The translations under genes and the position numbers were made by a program. A DNA stretch of 11,876 nucleotides, from the NCBI GenBank assembly GCA_016872875.1, contig VGYW01000262.1, positions 1 to 11,876 on the forward strand, written 5' to 3'. The stretch comes from Planctomycetota bacterium. Its GTDB lineage: Bacteria; Planctomycetota; PUPC01; DSUN01. This document shows, piece by piece, positions 1-6,263 of this stretch; the first letter of the stretch is position 1, and each line of letters begins with the position of its first letter. Under the pieces are notes generated by a model. The model was not told where the DNA came from and searched no databases. It saw nothing but the letters and a program-made list of their open reading frames with translations.

Positions 1-13
1 AGAGGCGTCAGGT

Positions 14-42
14 GTGGCATTCGCGTGGGGAAGTGGTATACT
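14..42 (+). promoter_or_regulatory. Putative sigma70-type promoter of the HEAT-repeat gene
   Basis: GTGGCA at 14-19 (4 of 6 matches to TTGACA), a 17-nt spacer, and TATACT at 37-42 (5 of 6 matches to TATAAT). Transcription would start near 49, giving a leader of a little over 20 nt before the ATG at 72. The leader carries AAGGA at 59-63, 8 nt before the start. Seen by eye only; the spacing and the close start codon support it. Confidence 0.5.
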
Positions 43-71
43 GCTGCCCCTGTGGGGAAAGGATGGAGTGA

Positions 72-842
72 ATGGCGACACAGGAACGCCGCCCGCGTCC
101 CGCCCGGACCGGCCCGCCGCTGCTGCGTAGCCGGCGGGCGAAGCCCTCGCGGGGGCCGCTCATCGCGCTCGGCATCGGCGGCGCACTCGCGCTTCTCGGC
201 GCCGTCTGGCTCCTGGTCCGCCCAGGAACGGACAGCGCCACCCCGGCGACCGACGGCGGCCGGCCAACCGCGTCGGTCGAGCGCGACGTCATCCTGGTCT
301 CGGTGCCGGCGAGCTATACGGACGCGGGCGTGGGGCGGCTGGCGAGCCAGTTGCGGTCGTCGGACCTCCGCTCGCGGGTGGAGGCGGCGAACGCCCTTGC
401 CGCCCTGGGGCCGCGAGCCGCCGAGGCCGTGCCCGCGCTCCTCAACGCGATGGGAAGGGGGTCGAGCGAGATCGAGTTCGCGCGGGCGGTGGGCAAGGCG
501 ATGAAGGCGATAGGGGCGGCGGCGGTGCCCCGGCTAATCGGAGCCTTGCGTTCGGAGGCGGCCAAGGCGCGGTTCCACGCGGCCGGCGCCCTGGCGAAGC
601 TCGGCCCGGAGGCGGCTGGCGCCGTGGCCGCGCTCGCCGAGGCCCTGGAGGGCGACCCCGACTACTCCGTGCGGTCGAACGCCGCGGTCGCCCTGGGCGC
701 CATCGGCCCGGCCGCATCGTCGGCCCTCCCTGCCCTCCGCCGCGTCGCGGGCAACCCCAACGAAAAGCTCACGGGCGACCCCGCCCGCGCCGAGCTGCGC
801 GTCCGCGCACGCATGGCCATGGACCAGGTGAAAGGGAAATGA
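72..842 (+). CDS. HEAT-repeat protein with N-terminal membrane anchor
   Basis: A 256-residue protein. Residues 1-28 are basic and proline-rich, 29-50 form one hydrophobic helix (IALGIGGALALLGAVWLLV) and 51-70 are a low-complexity linker. From about 85 to the end there are four alpha-helical repeats with the HEAT pattern: VEAANALAALGPRAAEAVPALL, then units near 136-160, 163-195 and 197-230 containing A-x-A-L-x-x-L/I-G-P. A positive N-terminus before a single helix suggests N-in topology with the repeats outside the cytoplasm, though an uncleaved anchor and a signal peptide cannot be told apart. HEAT domains bind proteins and no catalytic motif is visible, so the partner is unknown. The ATG at 72 has AAGGA 8 nt upstream and a likely promoter before that. 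It is convergent with the permease gene and does not look co-transcribed with any neighbour. Family call is sound; function unknown. Confidence 0.85.
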   Translation: MATQERRPRPARTGPPLLRSRRAKPSRGPLIALGIGGALALLGAVWLLVRPGTDSATPATDGGRPTASVERDVILVSVPASYTDAGVGRLASQLRSSDLRSRVEAANALAALGPRAAEAVPALLNAMGRGSSEIEFARAVGKAMKAIGAAAVPRLIGALRSEAAKARFHAAGALAKLGPEAAGAVAALAEALEGDPDYSVRSNAAVALGAIGPAASSALPALRRVAGNPNEKLTGDPARAELRVRARMAMDQVKGK

Positions 843-863
843 GCCCGCGAAGAGTTCGCACAA

Positions 864-960
864 TCGTCCTCGTCCCTCGTCCTCGTCCCTCGTCCTCGAT
901 CCTCTTGGCTTGGCGGTGAGGGAAAGAGTCGAGGACGAGGGACGAGGACGAGGACGATCG
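864..960. repeat. Palindrome with TCGTCC/GGACGA tandem arms between convergent genes
   Basis: Positions 877-899 and 929-951 are a perfect 23-bp inverted repeat built of TCGTCC/TCGTCCC units (reverse complement GGACGA/GGGACGA). An inner CTCTT (902-906) pairs with AAGAG (924-928). Extra repeat units lie outside the left arm (864-876). The 11-mer CGAAGAGTTCG, itself nearly palindromic, occurs at 848-858 and 959-969, immediately flanking the element. It fills almost the whole gap between the convergent HEAT and permease genes. In RNA from either strand it could form a long stem and so act as a bidirectional transcription barrier, but there is no T-tract on either side, so it is not a standard intrinsic terminator. 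Confidence 0.8.
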
Positions 961-976
961 AAGAGTTCGGAATCCG

Positions 977-2218
977 CTACTTGGCTTCTTCCCCCTTGCT
1001 GGCCTCGGCTCCCGCTGGCGGCTGCTTCTGCCCGCTGGCCGGCTTGTAGGCCGGCGTGCGGAAGAAGGCGCCGAGGGCGATCGCACAGGCGAGCAGCAGG
1101 GCGCACGGCACCAGGAACACGGCCCGCCAGCGGAACTTCCCCTCCACCTTCAGCCTGTCCATCACCACGCCCGTGAACTGCGTGCCGGCGAAGAGCCCGA
1201 AGCCGTAGAGCACCATCGAGTAGAGGCCGGTCGCGGAACCCAGCACCTCCTTGGAGGCGATGTGGGCGATGTAGATGAAGGCCACGCCGATGAAGAACTG
1301 GTAGGCGATGCCGTGGAGGGCCTGCGCGCAGATGATGAGCCAGCGCGGCCGCGTGAGCGCGAACACGCCGTACATGGCCAGCCACGCCGCGGCACCGAGG
1401 GCAATCGCCCACTTGAACCCCAGCGCGCCCAGCACCGCCGCCTCGAAGATGGCCACCAGCAGGGTGGTGATGAATTGCGCCGCCTGGGCGATGGACATCA
1501 CGGCCGGCACGTTCTTGCTCTCCACCCCCAGGTCGCCAAGGTACGACGCCGTGCCGAGGAAGTAGAACTGAAGCTGCGAGGCGACGACGAACGAGACGGC
1601 GAGGAAGAGGACAAAGTTCGGGTCCTTCAGCAGCGACAGGGCGTGGGTCAGGGGGTCCTGGGCCTTCGGCGGCGTGTCGGGCAGGAACACGCTGTAGACT
1701 GCCATGGCGACCGCCAGCAACCCCGCCAGCACCAGACAGTCATTGCCCTCTCCTGTCCCTCTCCTTCGCCGCCAAGCCGTCAGGAGCCAGCCGACGAGCA
1801 CCCAGGCCACGCCGCCCCAGACCTGGATGGCGAAGAAGGGCATGTCGCCCTTGTGGCGGAAGGTCAGCGCGGTCGTCAGCGTGATCGTCGGGCCGTAGGT
1901 CAGCGCGTAGAGGAGCATCGTCACGAAGAGGCCACAGAACGTCGTCCTGCGCGCGGCGATGAGCAAGAGCAGGCCGCCGAGGGCGTGCGCCGCCACCAGG
2001 AACCACTGCGTCGCCACCCACCGGTCCGTGAGTACCCCGCAGGCCAGCGGCGAAACGATGCAGCCGAGGTACATGGTTCCGTAGACCCACCCCACCTGCT
2101 TCCCGGTCATCTTCAGCGGCCCGAAGAGCCGCGCCGCCAGCACGGGCGACCACGCCCCCCAGATGGCGAACTGGAGGAACGTCATCGCGCTCAGCCGCAC
2201 GTACATCTCCCAGTTCAT
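977..2218 (-). CDS. MFS permease, nucleoside:H+ symporter (NHS, NupG/XapB-like) family
   Basis: A 413-residue protein with about twelve hydrophobic segments along its length, the usual size for this family. The N-terminus MNWEMYVRLSAMTFLQFAIW resembles planctomycete NHS-family permeases. An MFS motif A-like GVLTDRW (G61, D65, R66) lies in the loop between helices 2 and 3. The TM5-TM6 loop is basic and odd (AWRRRRGTGEGND) and coincides with a CCCTCTCCT direct repeat at 1746-1754 and 1757-1765. The C-terminus is a hydrophilic Ala/Lys/Glu tail. It probably imports nucleosides or a related polar solute with protons across the inner membrane; substrate cannot be read from sequence. The start is supported by GAGGAG 6 nt upstream (2225-2230). 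It lies 87 bp downstream of the MBL gene on the same strand and could be read by run-through, but no functional link is apparent. Confidence 0.85.
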   Translation of the reverse strand: MNWEMYVRLSAMTFLQFAIWGAWSPVLAARLFGPLKMTGKQVGWVYGTMYLGCIVSPLACGVLTDRWVATQWFLVAAHALGGLLLLIAARRTTFCGLFVTMLLYALTYGPTITLTTALTFRHKGDMPFFAIQVWGGVAWVLVGWLLTAWRRRRGTGEGNDCLVLAGLLAVAMAVYSVFLPDTPPKAQDPLTHALSLLKDPNFVLFLAVSFVVASQLQFYFLGTASYLGDLGVESKNVPAVMSIAQAAQFITTLLVAIFEAAVLGALGFKWAIALGAAAWLAMYGVFALTRPRWLIICAQALHGIAYQFFIGVAFIYIAHIASKEVLGSATGLYSMVLYGFGLFAGTQFTGVVMDRLKVEGKFRWRAVFLVPCALLLACAIALGAFFRTPAYKPASGQKQPPAGAEASKGEEAK

Positions 2219-2259
2219 CGCATTCTCCTCACGATAGGGCAGGCTCCCAGGGAGTGCGT

Positions 2260-2269
2260 ACCCGCGGGT
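2260..2269. promoter_or_regulatory. Palindrome upstream of the permease gene
   Basis: ACCCGCGGGT is a perfect 10-bp palindrome about 40 bp upstream of the permease start codon. It lies within a short gap that also holds CTCCCAGGGAG (2244-2254). It could be an operator or simply part of GC-rich spacer. I found no convincing promoter hexamers beside it. Confidence 0.2.
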
Positions 2270-2305
2270 GCCGGTTCCGCGGCGTCCCGGCTCGGGTCAC
2301 GGTCG

Positions 2306-3349
2306 TCAATACCGCTTGCGGCAAGCGGGGCTCTCAAAGCCGTCAATCACGCGATCGTGCGCTTCCTCTGAAGGGAGGACCGCAGGCGTGGGACCTCCAC
2401 CCAGAGTCACAGTGACCGTCCCTGCGCATGGAACCTCGCCGATGGGTTGAGGGGCGGTCCCTTGGCGGCCTGCGCACAAGCACAGCCCGGTCGCCTGGGT
2501 GCACAGGAGGCGCACTTTGCGGCGGGAGCAGATGGCGCGGATCGTGTCTAGGTCAGGATGCCCGTGCGTGTTGCCTGTTCCCACCGACAAGATCACGGTC
2601 GAGGGGCCAACGATGTCCAGAAGTCCGGCTTGCGATATCACGTGCTCTTGAAGCTGGTCGCGTGAGAAGCGACCGCCATGGTGCGGGAAGCGGAAAACGT
2701 CGGCTCGGAGGCTGCGAGCTTGCGTGCGGGAGAGTATTGTCCAGCCAAGGGCACCCAGGTCTGCGCCCAAGAGCATCTTGTGGCCCGCCCACTCGAGCAT
2801 CAGGATCGCGCTGGCCTCATTCGGCCGGCTGCGAGGCCGTTTGCGCACGCCTCTGCCTTTACGCGGCCGCGCCGACCGGGCGAGGAAGTCAACCTCCAGC
2901 TTCGAGGGGTACAGGATCGTGGCTACGCGTGTGTCGCGAAGCACGGCAGAGAGGAAGCGGTCGTTCGTTGTAGGGGTGCATGGCTGAAATGTGCGAGGGC
3001 CCAAGGGGCCGTCGGGGAGGCACAGCATCCCCAGGAGAGCAAGTTGCCGGGCGAAGGCCCCGGACTGGGGAAGCCTGTCCGCGTCATAGGCGACTACGTC
3101 AACGGCGCCCTGCATCCCATGGAGGAACTCGCGGAGCACCGCGGCAAACCCGGCAATGTGGTCGTGATCGTCGTGCGTCAGCAGCGCAACAGGGATCCGC
3201 GATATCCTGTGCTCGCGCAGGACATCCAGGATGGGCTCCGGCTGTCGGGCATCTACGATGATTGCTCTGCCCGGTTGCGGGCCAACGATCACAGTGGCGT
3301 CACCTTGGCCCACATCGAGGCAGAAGATCTGCACGACCTCACTCGGCAA
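2306..3349 (-). CDS. Stand-alone ComEC/Rec2-like metallo-beta-lactamase-fold hydrolase
   Basis: A 347-residue protein from a TTG start. It has the ComEC-type MBL landmarks in order: FCLDVGQGDATVI (9-21), THDDHDHIAG giving H59-x-D61-x-D63-H64, the metal-bridging aspartate in LLGADLG (D197), FPHHGG (H223, H224) and SVGTGNTHGHPD (N260, H262, H264). The family includes the putative DNA-strand-degrading domain of the ComEC uptake channel, but here there are no membrane helices, so a soluble cytoplasmic enzyme is expected. The C-terminal part has a cysteine cluster (C283, C290, C292, C308) ending in CAGT, possibly an extra metal site. Start choice: GGGAGG ends 6 nt before TTG at 3349, and homology begins right after it. 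The longer in-frame upstream ATG (3460) lies deep in the preceding gene and adds residues unlike the family. The gene overlaps the methyltransferase stop by 11 bp, implying translational coupling. Family is sure; DNA as substrate is inference. Confidence 0.85.
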   Translation of the reverse strand: MPSEVVQIFCLDVGQGDATVIVGPQPGRAIIVDARQPEPILDVLREHRISRIPVALLTHDDHDHIAGFAAVLREFLHGMQGAVDVVAYDADRLPQSGAFARQLALLGMLCLPDGPLGPRTFQPCTPTTNDRFLSAVLRDTRVATILYPSKLEVDFLARSARPRKGRGVRKRPRSRPNEASAILMLEWAGHKMLLGADLGALGWTILSRTQARSLRADVFRFPHHGGRFSRDQLQEHVISQAGLLDIVGPSTVILSVGTGNTHGHPDLDTIRAICSRRKVRLLCTQATGLCLCAGRQGTAPQPIGEVPCAGTVTVTLGGGPTPAVLPSEEAHDRVIDGFESPACRKRY

Positions 3350-6089
3350 GACTGACCTCCCGCGGCAAAGGCTTGGTGACCCGCCGTAGCTCGGCGAGCA
3401 GTTCCGAACGCGACCTATCTGCTTCGGGAAAGGGAACGATCCCTGCGAGACACACATCATCTAGTTTGTGTGCTGCCAAAGACGCGCTGAGGCGGATGTG
3501 CGCGCCCGCCAGGCGGAGATCGGCAGGCAGGTCATCAACGCGGACCGGAACCGGCAGCCCCAGCTTGAGCCCGTCAACAGCTACCGCGGCTAGTCCAGCT
3601 TGCTCGTCCAGCACCAGGACGCGGCCGCAGGTCGAGAGCAACCTGCGCCTGGGGCGGCTTCGAACGGCAGCCAGTTGGACTGATTCCGGCGCTACCTCTC
3701 GGGGGAGTCCAGGCCGGTCCTCCTGAGGACATAGAGAGGACAGAATGCTACGCTCATTCTCGGTCGGGCCATATGCGGCGCAGACGAGTTCGTCGATTCT
3801 CAAGAGAACCTGTCTGGCCACCCAATCCATCCAAGCGGAACCCTGTTCGCCGGACGAGCGATGCTCGATTGTGCTCCTCTGGCGCTGAACCCTCACGAGG
3901 TGGAACGCCAGCTCTGAGACAAGCTCAGCCACCAGTGGCTCAAGAGGGGGCCAAGGCAATTCGGCGAGAAGGCCACCGATGATGTTCCGCTCGTAGCTAT
4001 GCTCTGCGAGCCAAGCATTGGCCACTGTCGAGTTCAGGACGGCGGCCACTCGATAGATGTCGTTGCCTGAGTGCTTTGGTATCACGTACAGGAAGGTGTT
4101 TTCAGGGAAAGTGCCCATGTTATCAACATACGCCATCAGCCGCCATGCGTAGTTGGTATCAATTGTCCTCGGGATCAGGACCTTGTGTGCTTCCATGTCC
4201 CAATGGGAGCGGGGCCTATGTATGTCATCTCTGCGCGCATAATAATTGAGATATGATATCTCAGCGCTCATCGGCAAGCCGAAGGCAGACCTGGCGCCGC
4301 CTGTGCCGCGCAGGAAAGGAACGAAGCCCCCTGGATTTGGGGTCTGCACCAAGGTGGGGTCCACCGGCTCGCCTTCCTTGGCCTCTTTCATTCGGAGTTG
4401 TATCCCCAAATGTGGCTTCTCACAAGCACCTGACAGGACAAGTGCGCTGAGCCTCGCCCAAAGCTCGGCGAGCCGAGGCGACCTCATCAAACAGTGCTTC
4501 TGGACCATCCAATCGCGCTGTGTCATTTCCCTTCGCGCGGCGAAGTCGCCCCGGAGCACGCGGGAGCGGTACTCGGAGACGGGCCCCTCGATGTTGTGAT
4601 CTGAGATCACCCAGTTAGCCCTTGGCCCGCCGGCGCGCTTCCGCGCAAGAAGGATCATCGAGGGCTCCGCTGCCTCCGCGAATACCCCTGCTGGCAGATC
4701 CGCGATGCGCAGGATCTCACAGGCAGACATCAGCCCCCGCCGCGACGCTTCTCCGCCGCCCGATACCTGCCCTCGGTACTTGTACGGCAGGACCAGGCCG
4801 ACCAACCCACCATCCGGAAGTTGCGAAACGGCCTTGCCTACGGCCATGCGCGTGAGTTCGAATGGCGGGTTGCCGATGACAATGGTGGGGGCGGGCCAGA
4901 TTGTCTGGAGCTTCAGCTCGCTCAGATCGCCCTGCTCGATGTCCCAGCCGTTCCAGCGAGTTTCGATCATGAGGCTCAGCGCGGCGATCCAACACGCGAA
5001 CGGGTCCTTGTCCCGGCCATGAACCATCTGCCGGCACCAAGAGGCGGCTGGTTGCACCCCTTTCTCATCTCTGTAGAGATCCTTCATTCGGCGCAGTGCC
5101 CTCAGCAAGATCCCACCCGACCCTGCTGTGGGGTCCAAGGCCGACCGGCTGGACAAGGGCATCTCGTGGATCGGCAGTTGATCCACGATGAACTGGCTGA
5201 TCGCCAAGGGGGTGTAGTAGATCGCAAGCTCGCGCCGCAACTCATCGCTGACGAAGGCGTGCTGATAGAGCATTCCCAGGCCGTAGGGGCTTAGGAACTC
5301 GAACCGCCACCGCCTGAGGCGGTCGCCGATCCAGCTCAGCACCTCGGGTGGTATGTCCTGCCAGTGGGCAGTGCGGAAGAACGCTGGGAACTTGCCGCCA
5401 GAGCCTGCCTCTCGAAGCAGCGCGAGTGCGTCGCCGGAATCTGCGGCGAGTTCACCCTTGTCCTTCAGGACCCGGGCGCCGAAAACCAGTATCGTCGCGC
5501 GCAGACCGGCTCCCCTCGGATCAACACACATCGGTCGTAGTCGCCGGATCTGGTCGGCTGCTCCCGCTGCGACGTCTTGGTAGACGGCCGGCAGGTCCTT
5601 GGGCGCAGCCTGGAACGCGAAATCGAGCAGCCCCGCGTCAGCGAATGTCAATTGCCTGCCTGTTGGGCGCTTGCCCTCGAGCATCGAGTTTGCTCCCAGG
5701 TGCTCTGCCTCCTTGCGGATGAACCCCTGGAACTCGTTCGGGCCAGAAAGTGTGTGGATGACCGCAGGGTCGCGGTCCGATCGCCACTGGACTACGTCGA
5801 CGTGGCCACTGACTTGCCCGAAGAAGCCGAGGGGAACCGCGAGCAGCTTCGCGGCCGAGATCAGCTCGTCCCGGTGGCGCCCGGGAGGACAGAAGTGCAT
5901 AGCGAGGCACGAAGTCTCCTGGTCTTGTTGCTTCTTGTCTCCGAAGGCGAGGCGATCGAAAAACAGTCGCCCCTCACCGGTTGGCAGCAAGTAGTTGCTA
6001 GCGACGTATCCCCGGCCATACATGAGCTCTCGGGCCAGAAGCTCGTCGGCGAGGGCCAGGAATTGCTCGCGGCTCAGGAAAGCAGGCAT
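3339..6089 (-). CDS. Class I N6-adenine DNA methyltransferase, Eco57I/TaqI-like, with uncharacterised N- and C-terminal regions
   Basis: A 916-residue protein. Residues 1-200 are an unrecognised domain and 195-290 a helical part containing FGARVLKDKGEL, reminiscent of the segment before the catalytic domain in type IIG-like enzymes. The catalytic core shows motif X (YYTP, 291-294), motif I (DPTAGSGG, 319-326), an acidic motif II region (HGRDKDPFA, 357-365) and motif IV NPPF (407-410), which marks an amino-methylating enzyme, most likely adenine-N6. The second half resembles the TaqI-type target-recognition half, with AVLNSTVANAW (683-693) and ELPWPPL (710-716). The last ~100 residues (from about 815) are an extra beta-rich region I cannot name. 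No PD-(D/E)xK pair is evident in the N-terminal domain, so cleavage by this protein is not supported. The ATG at 6089 has GGGAAG 6 nt upstream; residues further upstream are low-complexity and unlike the family. Coupled to the MBL gene. Confidence 0.88.
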   Translation of the reverse strand: MPAFLSREQFLALADELLARELMYGRGYVASNYLLPTGEGRLFFDRLAFGDKKQQDQETSCLAMHFCPPGRHRDELISAAKLLAVPLGFFGQVSGHVDVVQWRSDRDPAVIHTLSGPNEFQGFIRKEAEHLGANSMLEGKRPTGRQLTFADAGLLDFAFQAAPKDLPAVYQDVAAGAADQIRRLRPMCVDPRGAGLRATILVFGARVLKDKGELAADSGDALALLREAGSGGKFPAFFRTAHWQDIPPEVLSWIGDRLRRWRFEFLSPYGLGMLYQHAFVSDELRRELAIYYTPLAISQFIVDQLPIHEMPLSSRSALDPTAGSGGILLRALRRMKDLYRDEKGVQPAASWCRQMVHGRDKDPFACWIAALSLMIETRWNGWDIEQGDLSELKLQTIWPAPTIVIGNPPFELTRMAVGKAVSQLPDGGLVGLVLPYKYRGQVSGGGEASRRGLMSACEILRIADLPAGVFAEAAEPSMILLARKRAGGPRANWVISDHNIEGPVSEYRSRVLRGDFAARREMTQRDWMVQKHCLMRSPRLAELWARLSALVLSGACEKPHLGIQLRMKEAKEGEPVDPTLVQTPNPGGFVPFLRGTGGARSAFGLPMSAEISYLNYYARRDDIHRPRSHWDMEAHKVLIPRTIDTNYAWRLMAYVDNMGTFPENTFLYVIPKHSGNDIYRVAAVLNSTVANAWLAEHSYERNIIGGLLAELPWPPLEPLVAELVSELAFHLVRVQRQRSTIEHRSSGEQGSAWMDWVARQVLLRIDELVCAAYGPTENERSILSSLCPQEDRPGLPREVAPESVQLAAVRSRPRRRLLSTCGRVLVLDEQAGLAAVAVDGLKLGLPVPVRVDDLPADLRLAGAHIRLSASLAAHKLDDVCLAGIVPFPEADRSRSELLAELRRVTKPLPREVSLAE

Positions 6090-6142
6090 GGCGATCTTCC
6101 CGCGGGCTTCGCCCTGTCTCAGGCGGCGGGACCTCTGGGTAA

Positions 6143-6158
6143 CCACGGGGACCCGTGG
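6143..6158. promoter_or_regulatory. Perfect dyad in the methyltransferase leader
   Basis: CCACGGG-GA-CCCGTGG is a 7-bp stem with a 2-nt centre, about 55 bp upstream of the methyltransferase ATG. The surrounding leader also holds GGTAACC twice (6138-6144 and 6176-6182) and GGTCC-CT-GGACC (6196-6207). Dyads just upstream of a modification gene recall controller or self-repression operators of restriction-modification operons, but no controller gene is present here. Function is inferred only from position and symmetry. Confidence 0.35.
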
Positions 6159-6226
6159 ACTCGGACGAACGCCTCGGTAACCGGTTCTCCTGCGGGTCCC
6201 TGGACCGGTCGTCCCGCTGGTGGCAT

Positions 6227-6255
6227 AATGTAGCACCGGCGAGCCAGGCGATCAA
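6227..6255 (-). promoter_or_regulatory. Possible promoter of the methyltransferase-MBL operon
   Basis: On the minus strand TTGATC (6250-6255) is followed after 17 nt by TACATT (6227-6232), each with 4 of 6 consensus matches. It would start transcription near 6220, leaving a leader of about 130 nt containing several dyads. It sits just after the UroD-like gene's stop. The fit is moderate, and read-through from the UroD gene is an alternative. Confidence 0.35.
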
Positions 6256-6263
6256 GTGGGTGC

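Noticed and set aside
14..36. Sigma54 promoter suggested by TGGCA upstream of the HEAT gene
   Set aside because: The required GC element at the -12 position is absent; the sigma70 reading fits better.
864..960. CRISPR array
   Set aside because: The units are 6-7 bp, contiguous and inverted, with no spacers.
534..1412. 292-residue minus-strand open frame spanning the HEAT and permease 3' ends
   Set aside because: It overlaps two real genes in other frames, crosses the palindrome and shows no family features.
2312..2328. Hairpin CCGCTTG-CGG-CAAGCGG as terminator of the MBL gene
   Set aside because: It lies inside the last codons of the gene and no T-tract follows on the minus strand, so an intrinsic terminator is not supported.
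1262..2371. 369-residue plus-strand open frame opposite the permease
   Set aside because: It is rich in Arg, Glu, Gly and His with no recognisable domain, the usual shadow of a GC-rich gene on the other strand.
3350..3460. Longer MBL start at the ATG at 3460
   Set aside because: It would add 37 residues inside the methyltransferase frame that do not resemble ComEC-like proteins; the TTG at 3349 has a much better ribosome-binding site.
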